From Pseudomonas sp. ADAK18 (GTDB taxonomy: Bacteria; Pseudomonadota; Gammaproteobacteria; Pseudomonadales; Pseudomonadaceae), in NCBI RefSeq assembly GCF_012935695.1, contig NZ_CP052859.1:5435001-5499000 (forward strand): 64,000 bases of DNA, read 5' to 3'. The number at the start of each line of letters is the position of its first letter. Position 1 is the stretch's first letter. Shown here piece by piece: positions 39,164-48,243 of the stretch. The position numbers were made by a program, and so were the translations under genes. The notes below the pieces were generated by a model that worked only from the letters and a program-made list of their open reading frames with translations, ran no database searches and was not told the origin of the DNA.

Positions 39164-39673
39164 GTGGCGAAGCAAAGTTCTCAGAAATTCATCGCGCGCA
39201 ACCGTGCGCCTCGGGTGCAGATCGAGTACGACGTCGAGCTCTACGGCGCCGAGAAAAAGGTCCAGCTGCCCTTCGTCATGGGTGTCATGGCCGATCTCGC
39301 CGGCAAGCCGGCCGAGCCGCTGGCAGCCGTCGCCGACCGCAAGTTCCTTGAAGTGGACGTCGACAACTTCGACTCCCGCCTCAAGGCCATGCAGCCCCGC
39401 GTCGCGTTCCACGTGCCTAACGAGCTGACCGGCGAAGGCAACCTGAGCCTGGACATCACCTTTGAAAGCATGGACGACTTCAGCCCGGCCGCTGTGGCCC
39501 GCAAGGTCGACTCGCTGAACAAGCTGCTCGAAGCCCGCACTCAACTGGCCAACCTGCTGACCTACATGGACGGCAAGACCGGCGCCGAAGAAATCATCAT
39601 GAAAGCGATCAAGGACCCGGCATTGCTCCAGGCACTTGCCAGTGCACCGAAGCCCGCCGAGCCCAAGGCTTAA
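39164..39673 (+). CDS. tssB: T6SS contractile sheath small subunit TssB
   Basis: TssB (VipA; 169 residues) forms with TssC the contractile sheath around the Hcp tube. It starts at GTG 39164, with AGGAG 8 bases upstream, and contains SSQKFIARNRAPRVQIEYDV, LPFVMGVMADLAGKP and FLEVDVDNFDSRLKAMQPR. These are characteristic and close to the P. aeruginosa H1 protein. tssC follows at once. Confidence 0.97.
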   Translation: MAKQSSQKFIARNRAPRVQIEYDVELYGAEKKVQLPFVMGVMADLAGKPAEPLAAVADRKFLEVDVDNFDSRLKAMQPRVAFHVPNELTGEGNLSLDITFESMDDFSPAAVARKVDSLNKLLEARTQLANLLTYMDGKTGAEEIIMKAIKDPALLQALASAPKPAEPKA

Positions 39674-39688
39674 TCAGGACGAATGATC

Positions 39689-41182
39689 ATGACCGATACA
39701 GCCCGCGAAGGCGCACAGAACCTGGGCGCCACCGAAGAAACCAGCGAGTTCGCTTCGCTGCTGCTGCAAGAATTCAAACCCAAGACCGAGCGCGCCCGTG
39801 AAGCGGTAGAAACCGCCGTGCGCACCTTGGCCGAGCAGGCCCTGGCGCAGACTGACCTGGTGTCCAACGACGCCATCAAGTCGATCGAATCGATTATTGC
39901 CGCCATCGACGCCAAGCTCACCGCCCAGGTCAATCAGGTCATTCACCACCCGGACTTCCAGCAACTGGAAAGCGCTTGGCGTGGCCTGCACTACTTGGTC
40001 AGCAACACCGAGAGCGATGAGCAGCTGAAGATTCGCGTGCTCAATATCTCCAAACCCGAACTGCACAAGACCCTGAAGAAATTCAAGGGCACCGCGTGGG
40101 ACCAGAGCCCGATCTTCAAGAAGATGTACGAAGAAGAATACGGCCAGTTCGGCGGCGAACCTTACGGTTGCCTGGTGGGCGACTACTACTTCGACCAGTC
40201 GCCTCCCGACGTAGAGCTGTTGGGCGAACTGTCGAAAGTCTGCGCCGCCATGCACTCACCGTTCATTGCTGCCGCTTCGCCGACCGTGATGGGCATGGGC
40301 TCGTGGCAGGAACTGTCGAACCCGCGCGACCTGACCAAGATCTTCACCACTCCGGAATACGCCGGCTGGCGCTCGCTGCGTGAATCGGAAGACTCGCGCT
40401 ACATCGGCCTGACCATGCCGCGCTTCCTGGCGCGTCTGCCATACGGCGCCAAGACCGACCCGGTGGAAGCCTTCGCCTTCGAAGAAAACACCGACGGCGC
40501 TGACAGCTCCAAATACACCTGGGCCAACGCCGCGTACGCAATGGCGGTGAACATCAACCGTTCGTTCAAACACTACGGCTGGTGCTCGCGCATCCGCGGT
40601 GTGGAGTCCGGCGGTGAAGTGGAAAACCTGCCCGCCCACACGTTCCCTACCGATGACGGTGGCGTGGACATGAAGTGCCCGACCGAAATCGCCATCAGTG
40701 ACCGCCGTGAAGCGGAACTGGCGAAGAACGGTTTCATGCCACTGCTGCACAAGAAAAACACCGACTTCGCCGCGTTCATCGGCGCCCAGTCGTTGCAGAA
40801 ACCGGCCGAATACGACGACCCGGACGCCACCGCCAACGCCAACCTGGCCGCACGCCTGCCGTACCTGTTCGCCACCTGCCGTTTCGCTCACTACTTGAAG
40901 TGCATCGTGCGCGACAAGATCGGTTCCTTCAAAGAGAAGGACGAAATGCAGCGTTGGTTGCAGGACTGGATCCTCAACTACGTTGACGGTGACCCGGCGC
41001 ACTCCACCGAAACCACCAAGGCCCAGCACCCGTTGGCTGCCGCCGAAGTGATCGTGGAAGACGTCGAAGGCAACCCGGGGTATTACAACTCCAAGTTCTA
41101 CCTGCGTCCGCACTATCAGCTCGAAGGGCTGACGGTGTCGCTGCGGTTGGTATCGAAGCTGCCTTCGGCCAAAAGCGCGTAA
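39689..41182 (+). CDS. tssC: T6SS contractile sheath large subunit TssC
   Basis: TssC (VipB; 497 residues from this start) is the main sheath subunit recognised by ClpV for recycling. Typical stretches are LLLQEFKPKTERAREAVE, HPDFQQLESAWRGLHYLV, PFIAAASPTVMGMGSWQEL and the C-terminal FYLRPHYQLEGLTVSLRLVSKLP. ATG at 39689 has AGGA 9 bases upstream; an in-frame ATG at 39683 is too close to that site but cannot be excluded. A REP doublet separates it from hcp. Confidence 0.96.
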   Translation: MTDTAREGAQNLGATEETSEFASLLLQEFKPKTERAREAVETAVRTLAEQALAQTDLVSNDAIKSIESIIAAIDAKLTAQVNQVIHHPDFQQLESAWRGLHYLVSNTESDEQLKIRVLNISKPELHKTLKKFKGTAWDQSPIFKKMYEEEYGQFGGEPYGCLVGDYYFDQSPPDVELLGELSKVCAAMHSPFIAAASPTVMGMGSWQELSNPRDLTKIFTTPEYAGWRSLRESEDSRYIGLTMPRFLARLPYGAKTDPVEAFAFEENTDGADSSKYTWANAAYAMAVNINRSFKHYGWCSRIRGVESGGEVENLPAHTFPTDDGGVDMKCPTEIAISDRREAELAKNGFMPLLHKKNTDFAAFIGAQSLQKPAEYDDPDATANANLAARLPYLFATCRFAHYLKCIVRDKIGSFKEKDEMQRWLQDWILNYVDGDPAHSTETTKAQHPLAAAEVIVEDVEGNPGYYNSKFYLRPHYQLEGLTVSLRLVSKLPSAKSA

Positions 41183-41204
41183 ATAGCTGTTGATCTTGCT
41201 CTTC

Positions 41205-41294
41205 TGTGGGAGCCGGGCTTGCCCGCGGTGGCATCACTGCGCAGTCTGCTGACAGACCGCGTCGTGTGCATCGCGGGCAAGCCCGACTCCCACA
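41205..41294. repeat. REP doublet between tssC and hcp
   Basis: TGTGGGAGCCGGGCTTGCCCGC faces GCGGGCAAGCCCGACTCCCACA. It fills most of the 154-bp gap before hcp, so it may attenuate or punctuate the operon or stabilise the tssBC mRNA. Confidence 0.85.
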
Positions 41295-41336
41295 TAAAAA
41301 CCAAATACAGTGGCTGAGACCACACAGGGAGTTAAC

Positions 41337-41825
41337 ATGGCTGTTGATATTTTCATCAAGATCGGTGACATCAAGGGCGAGTCCCAGGACAAGGCCCACA
41401 AGGACGAAATCGACGTTCTGAACTGGAGCTGGGGCATGTCCCAATCCGGCAACATGCACGTGGGCGGTGGCGGTGGCGCGGGCAAGGTGAATATCCAGGA
41501 CCTGTCGCTGACCAAGTACGTCGACAAGGCCTCGCCTAACCTGATGATGCACTGCGCCAGCGGCAAGCACATCGACAAGGTGACCCTGACCGTGCGCAAG
41601 GCCGGCGGTGAAAGCCAGGTCGAGTACATGATCATCAACCTGGAAGAAGTGCTGGTCACTTCCCTGAGCACCGGTGGCTCGGGTAGCGATGATCGCCTGA
41701 CCGAAAACGTCACGCTGAACTTCGCCCAGGTGATGGTGGATTACCAGCCGCAGAAAGCTGACGGCACCAAGGACGGCGGCGCGATCAAGTTTGGCTGGAA
41801 CATCCGTTCCAACACCAAACGCTGA
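41337..41825 (+). CDS. hcp: T6SS tube protein Hcp
   Basis: Hcp (162 residues) stacks as hexameric rings to form the inner tube and chaperones small effectors. It begins MAVDIFIKIGDIKGESQDKAHKDEI and keeps WSWGMSQSGNMH, GGGGGAGKVNIQDLS and TENVTLNFAQVMVDYQPQK. It is close to P. aeruginosa Hcp1 in length and sequence. The start at 41337 is preceded by GGGAG 6 bases upstream. It is flanked on both sides by palindromic repeats, which may allow expression distinct from the neighbours. Confidence 0.97.
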   Translation: MAVDIFIKIGDIKGESQDKAHKDEIDVLNWSWGMSQSGNMHVGGGGGAGKVNIQDLSLTKYVDKASPNLMMHCASGKHIDKVTLTVRKAGGESQVEYMIINLEEVLVTSLSTGGSGSDDRLTENVTLNFAQVMVDYQPQKADGTKDGGAIKFGWNIRSNTKR

Positions 41826-41850
41826 TCTGCCCTGCCCTGTAACCCTTACT

Positions 41851-41999
41851 CCGTAGCAGCTGTCGAGTGAAACGAGGCTGCGTTCGACTGCGAAGCAGTC
41901 GTAAAACAAGCACCGAGATTTATCAAATAGATCCAGGTGTTCGGTTTGCGAGGACTTCGTCCTCGAACGCAGCCTCGCTCCGCTCGACAGCTGCTACGG
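41851..41999. repeat. Large inverted repeat between hcp and tssE
   Basis: Arms of about 45 bases (CCGTAGCAGCTGTCGAG... / ...CTCGACAGCTGCTACGG) pair across a core of about 60 bases containing smaller hairpins (GACTGCGAAGCAGTC, GAGGACTTCGTCCTC). It is a non-REP intergenic palindrome filling the 212-bp gap. Confidence 0.85.
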
Positions 42000-42037
42000 G
42001 GTTGTTCCTCCTGCAACCCGTCCGTGGAGCTGCTTTA

Positions 42038-42553
42038 GTGGTAACTGAAATCGCTTCCCGCGACCGTCTGCAACCGTCCCTGCTGGACCGGTTGACCGAC
42101 GACGACCCGACCAATCCCAAGGAAAGCGCCGATAAACGCGTGCTGTCCCTGACCCAATTAAAAGCCTCGGTGCTGCGTGACCTTGCGTGGCTGCTCAATA
42201 CCACCTCATTGCTCGATGCCGATGCAACGCTACACACCCCCGCTGGGACCTCGGTGGTCAATTACGGCCTGCCGGCGCTGGCAGGTAACAGCGCCTCCAG
42301 CGTTGATGTCAGCGCCCTGGAAACCCTGATTTACCAGGCCATCGCCACCTTTGAGCCGCGCATCCTGCGCAACACGTTGCGGGTACGCGCACGGGTGGCT
42401 CACGGCGAGATGAACCACAATGCCTTGAGCTTCGAGATCGAAGGCGACCTGTGGGCCCAGCCGGTGCCGTTGCGCCTGTTGCTGCAAACCGACCTGGACC
42501 TGGAGTCCGGCCACGTGCGCGTGGTCAATGCCGACCAGCGGAGGCGCACATGA
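42038..42553 (+). CDS. tssE: T6SS baseplate subunit TssE
   Basis: TssE (171 residues) is a gp25-like baseplate protein that initiates sheath polymerisation. GTG at 42038 has GGAG 8 bases upstream, giving [22 protein letters not shown]. Further elements are [45 protein letters not shown] and [18 protein letters not shown]. The open frame extends upstream into the repeat, but only the part from 42038 has family features. It is coupled to tssF through ATGA. Confidence 0.94.
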   Translation: MVTEIASRDRLQPSLLDRLTDDDPTNPKESADKRVLSLTQLKASVLRDLAWLLNTTSLLDADATLHTPAGTSVVNYGLPALAGNSASSVDVSALETLIYQAIATFEPRILRNTLRVRARVAHGEMNHNALSFEIEGDLWAQPVPLRLLLQTDLDLESGHVRVVNADQRRRT

Positions 42554-44409
42554 ATCCGCGCCTGTTGGAGCTGTACAACCAGGAACTGCACCACGTGCGC
42601 GAAAGCGCTGCGGAGTTCGCCAAGGAATACCCGAAGATCGCCAGTCGGCTGACCCTGTCCGGCATGGACTGCGCCGACCCGTACGTCGAACGTTTGCTGG
42701 AAGGCTTCGCCTACCTCACTGCGCGGGTGCAGCTCAAACTCGACGCCGAGTACCCGACCTTCACCCATAACCTGTTGGAAATCGCCTACCCGCACTACCT
42801 GGCACCGACGCCGTCGATGACCGTGGTGCAGTTGCAGGCCGATCCCGACGAAGGCTCCCTGGCCAGCGGTTTTGCGCTGCCCCGGGACACCGTATTGCGC
42901 GCCGCCCTGGGCCGCGAAACCCAAACGTGCTGCGAGTACCGCACCGCGCATCCGGTGACGTTGTGGCCGCTGCAAGTCAGCCAGGCTGAGTACTTCGGCA
43001 ACCCTTCGGCCGTGCTTGGGCGCCTGGCCGCCAGCGAGCCCAAGGCCAAAGCCGGTTTGCGCCTGACGTTGCGCACCGGCGCAGAGCTGCCGTTCAACAG
43101 CCTGGCCCTGGACAATCTGCCGCTGTATCTCAGCGGTGCCGACGAGCAGCCGTTCCGCCTCTACGAGCAATTGCTGGGCAACGCCTGTGCGGTGTTTGCC
43201 CGCAAGCCGGGCGGCGACTGGGTCGAACGCCTGCCGTCGGATGCCCTGCGCTCCCGGGGCTTCGACGACGTCGATGCGGCGATGCCGGTGGTTCCGCGGG
43301 CCTTTCAGGGCTATCGGTTGCTGCAGGAATACTTCGCCCTGCCGCATCGCTTCCTGTTCGTTGAGTTCGCTGAACTGAGCCGCGCCGTCAAGCGCTGTGA
43401 CGGCCAGGAGCTGGAACTGATCGTGCTGTTCGACCGCCATGATCCGAGCCTGGAAGGCAGTGTTGGCGCCGCGCAATTCGTGCCGTTCTGCACGCCGGCG
43501 ATCAACCTGTTTCCCAAGCGTGTGGATCGAATTCACCTGTCCGAACGGGTCAACGAACACCATGTGATCGCGGACCGCACGCGACCGATGGATTTCGAGA
43601 TTCATTCCCTGAGCGCCATCACCGGCCACGGCACCGGGCCAGAACAGTCGTTCTTACCGTTCTACGCTGTGCGTGATCCGTCACGTTATGGTCGTGATCA
43701 GGCTTACTACACCGTACGCCGTGAGCCGCGCGTGCTGTCCAGCGACCAGCGTCGCAACGGCCCGCGCTCTACGTATGTGGGCAGCGAAACCTTTGTCAGC
43801 CTGGTGGACAGCCGGCAGGCACCGTATGGCCATGACCTGCGCCAACTGGGCGTCACGGCACTGTGCACCAACCGCGATCTGCCGCTGTTCATGAGCGTGG
43901 GCAACGGCAAGACCGACTTCACCCTGGCCGACAGCGCTCCGGTGCTGGCGGTGCGTTGCGTTGCCGGGCCCAGTCGCCCGCGCGCCAGCCACGCCCACGA
44001 TGCCAAGGCCTGGCGACTGATCAGCCAGTTATCGCTCAACTACCTGTCCCTCAGCGAGCAAGGCCAGGGCGCCGCCGCGCTGCGCGAGTTGCTGCGCCTG
44101 TATGGCGACAGCAACGATGCCGCGCTGCAATTGCAGATCGAAGGCCTACGCGAGGTCAGCAGCAAAGCCGTGACCCGCCGCCTGCCGATGCCCGGGCCGA
44201 TCGTGTTTGGGCGCGGGCTGGAAATCACGCTGGAATTTGATGAAAACGCGTTCCGCGGTACCGGCGTGTTTCTGCTCGGTGCGGTGTTTGAACGGTTCCT
44301 GGCACGCTACGTGTCGATCAACAGTTTTACCGAGACGGTGATCCGTACCACCGAACGCGGCGAGATCATGCGATGGAAAGCCAAGCCCGGACGCCGTCCG
44401 ACCCTGTAA
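42550..44409 (+). CDS. tssF: T6SS baseplate subunit TssF
   Basis: TssF (619 residues) forms the baseplate wedge with TssG, TssE and TssK. The N-terminus [34 protein letters not shown] is diagnostic. [23 protein letters not shown] and the C-terminal [10 protein letters not shown] follow the family pattern. The start overlaps the tssE stop by 4 bp and the end overlaps tssG by 37 bp, so the three are translationally coupled. Confidence 0.96.
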   Translation: MNPRLLELYNQELHHVRESAAEFAKEYPKIASRLTLSGMDCADPYVERLLEGFAYLTARVQLKLDAEYPTFTHNLLEIAYPHYLAPTPSMTVVQLQADPDEGSLASGFALPRDTVLRAALGRETQTCCEYRTAHPVTLWPLQVSQAEYFGNPSAVLGRLAASEPKAKAGLRLTLRTGAELPFNSLALDNLPLYLSGADEQPFRLYEQLLGNACAVFARKPGGDWVERLPSDALRSRGFDDVDAAMPVVPRAFQGYRLLQEYFALPHRFLFVEFAELSRAVKRCDGQELELIVLFDRHDPSLEGSVGAAQFVPFCTPAINLFPKRVDRIHLSERVNEHHVIADRTRPMDFEIHSLSAITGHGTGPEQSFLPFYAVRDPSRYGRDQAYYTVRREPRVLSSDQRRNGPRSTYVGSETFVSLVDSRQAPYGHDLRQLGVTALCTNRDLPLFMSVGNGKTDFTLADSAPVLAVRCVAGPSRPRASHAHDAKAWRLISQLSLNYLSLSEQGQGAAALRELLRLYGDSNDAALQLQIEGLREVSSKAVTRRLPMPGPIVFGRGLEITLEFDENAFRGTGVFLLGAVFERFLARYVSINSFTETVIRTTERGEIMRWKAKPGRRPTL

Positions 44410-45416
44410 ACACGCTGTCGGCGATGCATCAGGAGCCCTGGGAATATGACTTCTTCCAGGCGCTGCGTCGTATCGAGTGCGAATCGCCGAACCTGCCGCG
44501 CCTGGGCCATTCCCTGCGCCTGGCGGATGACCCATTGCGTCTCGGGCAGCAAGCCGATTGCACCTTCGCCCCAGCCACGTTGGCGTCGGTGGAGCCTGGT
44601 TTTGACGGCAAGCCGGCGCGCCTGGAACAGTTCTTTTTCGGCCTTGGCGGCCCCAACGGCCCGCTGCCGCTGCACATCACCGAATACGTGCGCGAACGCC
44701 AGCGCAACAATGCCGACGGTACCAGCAAGCGCTTCCTGGATGTATTCCACCACCGTCTGCTGAGCCTGTTTTACCGGGCGTGGGCCGAGGCCCGGCCAAC
44801 GGTCAGCCATGATCGGCCGGACGACGATTATTGGTCGGCACGCCTGGCGGCGTTGAGCGGACGGGGTATGCCAGGCCTGCGGGAACAGGGCCTGATTCCC
44901 GACACCGCGAAGCTGCACTACAGCGGCCACCTGTCGGCGCAGACCCGCTACCCGGACGGCTTGAAAGCGATCCTCGGCGAATATTTTGGCCTGCCGGTGG
45001 AGATCGAAGAGTACGTCGGCCAATGGCTGGAACTGCCCGAACGCAGCCGCGTCGGTGTCAGCGCCAACCAGTTGGGCGTGGACTTTTGCCTGGGCAGCCA
45101 CGTGTGGGATCGCCAGCATAAATTCCGCATCCGCCTGGGGCCGCTCAAGCTCGATGACTACATGGGCATGTTGCCCGGCAGCCCGCCATTCAACGAACTG
45201 GTGGCCTGGGTGGCCGAGTACCTGGGCCATGAATTGGACTGGGATTTGAACCTGATTCTTCAACAACCGGAAGTCCCGGCGTTGCAGCTCAACGGCCAGT
45301 TCCGCCTGGGTTTCAATACCTGGCTCGGCCAACCCGAGCACGACGCCAACGACCTAATCCTGGCACGGCATTATGCCGAGCTGGCCAACACCTCAAGGAA
45401 TCCAGAGCATGGGTGA
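44373..45416 (+). CDS. tssG: T6SS baseplate subunit TssG
   Basis: TssG (347 residues) is the second wedge protein. It shows EPWEYDFFQALRRIECE, FFFGLGGPNGPLPLHITEYVRER, FLDVFHHRLLSLFYRAWAEARP and a C-terminal LGFNTWLG. All are typical of the family (VasB/ImpH). It overlaps tssF by 37 bp and clpV by 8 bp. Confidence 0.95.
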   Translation: MESQARTPSDPVNTLSAMHQEPWEYDFFQALRRIECESPNLPRLGHSLRLADDPLRLGQQADCTFAPATLASVEPGFDGKPARLEQFFFGLGGPNGPLPLHITEYVRERQRNNADGTSKRFLDVFHHRLLSLFYRAWAEARPTVSHDRPDDDYWSARLAALSGRGMPGLREQGLIPDTAKLHYSGHLSAQTRYPDGLKAILGEYFGLPVEIEEYVGQWLELPERSRVGVSANQLGVDFCLGSHVWDRQHKFRIRLGPLKLDDYMGMLPGSPPFNELVAWVAEYLGHELDWDLNLILQQPEVPALQLNGQFRLGFNTWLGQPEHDANDLILARHYAELANTSRNPEHG

Positions 45417-48087
45417 AATCAGTCGCGCCGCACTGTTCGGCAAACTCAACAGCGTGGCCTACAAGGCCATCGAAGCCGCCACCGTGTTTTGCAAACTGCG
45501 GGGTAACCCGTATGTGGAACTGGCTCACTGGCTTCACCAGTTGCTGCAACTGCAGGACTCGGACCTGCACCGCATCATCCGCCAGTTCAACATCGAGCCG
45601 GCGCGGCTGGCCCGTGACCTGACCGAAGTCCTGGACCGCTTGCCTCGCGGCTCAACGTCGATCACCGACCTGTCGTCCCATGTGGAAGAAGCCGTGGAGC
45701 GCGGCTGGGTCTACGGCAGCCTGATGTTTGGCGAAAGCCAGGTGCGCACGGGCTACCTGGTGCTGGGCCTTCTCAAGACCCCGAGCCTGCGCCATGCACT
45801 ATTGGGCTTGTCGTCGGAATTCGACAAGATCAAGCCCGAAGCCTTGAGCGAGCGCTTTGACGAGTACGTCGGTGATTCGCCGGAAAACGCCCTCACCGCC
45901 AGCGACGGTTTTAATGCCGGCGCCGTACCGGGTGAAGCCAGTGGCGCGATGGCCCCGAGCGCGATGGGCAAGCAGGAAGCCCTCAAGCGCTTTACCGTCG
46001 ACCTGACAGAGCAGGCCCGCAGCGGCAAGCTCGACCCTATCGTCGGCCGTGATGAAGAGATCCGCCAACTGGTGGACATCCTGATGCGTCGTCGCCAGAA
46101 CAACCCGATCCTCACGGGTGAAGCCGGGGTGGGCAAAACCGCCGTGGTCGAAGGCTTCGCCCTGCGCATTGTCGCTGGTGACGTACCGCCCGCGTTGAAA
46201 GACGTGGAACTGCGCAGCCTCGATGTCGGCCTGCTGCAAGCCGGTGCGAGCATGAAAGGCGAGTTCGAACAGCGCCTGCGCCAAGTCATCGAAGACGTCC
46301 AGGCCTCGCCAAAACCGATCATTCTGTTTATCGATGAAGCCCACACGTTGGTGGGTGCCGGCGGTGCTGCCGGGACCGGCGATGCAGCCAACCTGCTCAA
46401 GCCTGCCCTGGCCCGTGGCACCTTGCGTACTGTGGCCGCTACCACCTGGGCCGAGTACAAGAAGCACATCGAGAAAGACCCGGCCCTGACTCGCCGTTTC
46501 CAGGTGGTACAAGTCGCCGAGCCGTCGGAAGACAAGGCGCTGCTGATGATGCGCGGCGTGGCCTCGACCATGGAAAAACACCACCAGGTGCAGATCCTCG
46601 ACGAAGCCCTGGAAGCCTCGGTGAAGCTGTCCCACCGCTACATTCCTGCCCGCCAGTTGCCGGACAAATCCGTGAGCCTGCTGGACACCGCCTGCGCCCG
46701 CGTCGCCATCAGCCTGCACGCGGTGCCGGCGGAAGTGGACGACAGCCGCCGTCGTATCGAGGCGCTGGAAACCGAGCTGCAGATCATTGCCCGCGAACAC
46801 GCCATCGGCATCGCCATCGGCGCGCGCCAAACCAACAGCGAAGCCTTGCTGACGGCCGAACGTGAGCGCCTGGCAACCCTGGAAAGCCGCTGGGCCGAAG
46901 AAAAAACCCTGGTGGACGAACTGCTCGCCACCCGCGCCACCCTGCGGGAAAAGGTCGGTGTAGTGGACAGCGATGCCGGCACCGACGACAGCCAGGCCTT
47001 GCGTGAAAAGCTGGTGGACCTGCAACAGCGCCTGACGACCTTGCAAGGTGAAACCCCGCTGATCTTGCCGACCGTGGATTACCAGGCCGTGGCCTCGGTG
47101 GTCGCCGACTGGACCGGCATTCCGGTGGGCCGTATGGCCCGCAACGAACTGGAAACGGTGCTCAACCTCGACCAGCACTTGAAGAAACGCATCATCGGCC
47201 AGGACCATGCCCTGCAGATGATCGCCAAGCGCATCCAGACCTCCCGCGCCGGCCTCGATAACCCGAGCAAGCCCATCGGCGTGTTCATGCTCGCCGGTAC
47301 TTCCGGCGTGGGTAAGACCGAAACCGCCCTGGCCCTGGCCGAAGCCATGTACGGCGGCGAGCAGAACGTCATCACCATCAACATGAGCGAGTTCCAGGAA
47401 GCCCACACCGTGTCGACCCTCAAGGGTGCGCCTCCGGGCTACATCGGCTATGGCGAAGGCGGCGTGTTGACCGAAGCCGTGCGGCGTAAACCGTATAGCG
47501 TGGTGCTGCTGGACGAGGTGGAAAAAGCCCACCCGGACGTGCACGAGATCTTCTTCCAGGTGTTCGACAAGGGCGTGATGGAGGACGGCGAAGGCCGGGT
47601 GATTGACTTCAAGAATACCTTGATCCTGCTCACCACCAATGCCGGTACCGAGCTGATTTCCCGAGTCTGCAAAGACCCGGCGAACATCCCGGACCCCGAG
47701 GAGATCGCCAAGGCCCTGCGCCAGCCGCTGCTGGAAATTTTCCCACCAGCGTTGCTGGGGCGCCTGGTGACTATTCCGTACTACCCGCTGAACGACGAGA
47801 TGCTCAAGGCGATCACTCGCCTGCAACTCAACCGCATCAAAAAGCGCGTGGAGAACACCCACAAAGTGGCCTTCGACTACGACGACGACGTGGTCGACCT
47901 GATCGTGTCCCGCTGCACCGAAACTGAAAGCGGCGGACGGATGATCGACACCATCCTCACCAACAGCCTGCTGCCGGACATGAGCCGCGAGTTCCTCACC
48001 CGCATGCTGGAAGGCAAGGCGTTGGCGGGGGTGCGGATCAGTACGCAGGATAACGAATTGCACTACCAGTTCAGCGACACCGAATAA
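45409..48087 (+). CDS. clpV: T6SS sheath-disassembly AAA+ ATPase ClpV (TssH)
   Basis: ClpV (892 residues) is a ClpB-like hexamer that extracts TssC from contracted sheaths. An N-terminal domain (about 1-160, binding TssC) precedes AAA1 with Walker A GEAGVGKT (237-244) and Walker B ILFIDEAHTLVGAGG. A middle helical region follows, then AAA2 with GTSGVGKTE and VVLLDEVEKAHPDVHE. The start MGEISRAALFGKLNSVAYKAIE at 45409 matches the ClpV-type N-terminus. The gene ends before a REP doublet. Confidence 0.97.
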   Translation: MGEISRAALFGKLNSVAYKAIEAATVFCKLRGNPYVELAHWLHQLLQLQDSDLHRIIRQFNIEPARLARDLTEVLDRLPRGSTSITDLSSHVEEAVERGWVYGSLMFGESQVRTGYLVLGLLKTPSLRHALLGLSSEFDKIKPEALSERFDEYVGDSPENALTASDGFNAGAVPGEASGAMAPSAMGKQEALKRFTVDLTEQARSGKLDPIVGRDEEIRQLVDILMRRRQNNPILTGEAGVGKTAVVEGFALRIVAGDVPPALKDVELRSLDVGLLQAGASMKGEFEQRLRQVIEDVQASPKPIILFIDEAHTLVGAGGAAGTGDAANLLKPALARGTLRTVAATTWAEYKKHIEKDPALTRRFQVVQVAEPSEDKALLMMRGVASTMEKHHQVQILDEALEASVKLSHRYIPARQLPDKSVSLLDTACARVAISLHAVPAEVDDSRRRIEALETELQIIAREHAIGIAIGARQTNSEALLTAERERLATLESRWAEEKTLVDELLATRATLREKVGVVDSDAGTDDSQALREKLVDLQQRLTTLQGETPLILPTVDYQAVASVVADWTGIPVGRMARNELETVLNLDQHLKKRIIGQDHALQMIAKRIQTSRAGLDNPSKPIGVFMLAGTSGVGKTETALALAEAMYGGEQNVITINMSEFQEAHTVSTLKGAPPGYIGYGEGGVLTEAVRRKPYSVVLLDEVEKAHPDVHEIFFQVFDKGVMEDGEGRVIDFKNTLILLTTNAGTELISRVCKDPANIPDPEEIAKALRQPLLEIFPPALLGRLVTIPYYPLNDEMLKAITRLQLNRIKKRVENTHKVAFDYDDDVVDLIVSRCTETESGGRMIDTILTNSLLPDMSREFLTRMLEGKALAGVRISTQDNELHYQFSDTE

Positions 48088-48108
48088 CTACTGTTGGAAT
48101 GCGGTCAG

Positions 48109-48199
48109 TGTGGGAGCTGGCTTGCCTGCGATAGCGGTCTGACATTCAGCCTTGATGTTGACTGACACACCACTATCGCAGGCAAGCCCGCTCCCACAT
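48109..48199. repeat. REP doublet between clpV and vgrG
   Basis: TGTGGGAGCTGGCTTGCCTGC faces GCAGGCAAGCCCGCTCCCACA with an AT-richer middle. It isolates vgrG from the tssA-clpV set by 156 bp. Confidence 0.87.
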
Positions 48200-48243
48200 T
48201 TGGGCCGGTTTCTTCAGTGATTACGACACTTACGGGACACTCG

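Noticed and set aside
39683..39688. Alternative tssC start at 39683
   Set aside because: Only 3 bases after AGGA, too close for efficient initiation; kept only as a possibility.
45799..48063. 754-codon open frame antisense to clpV
   Set aside because: Shadow of the AAA+ gene caused by GC-rich third positions; the sense strand has complete ClpV motifs.
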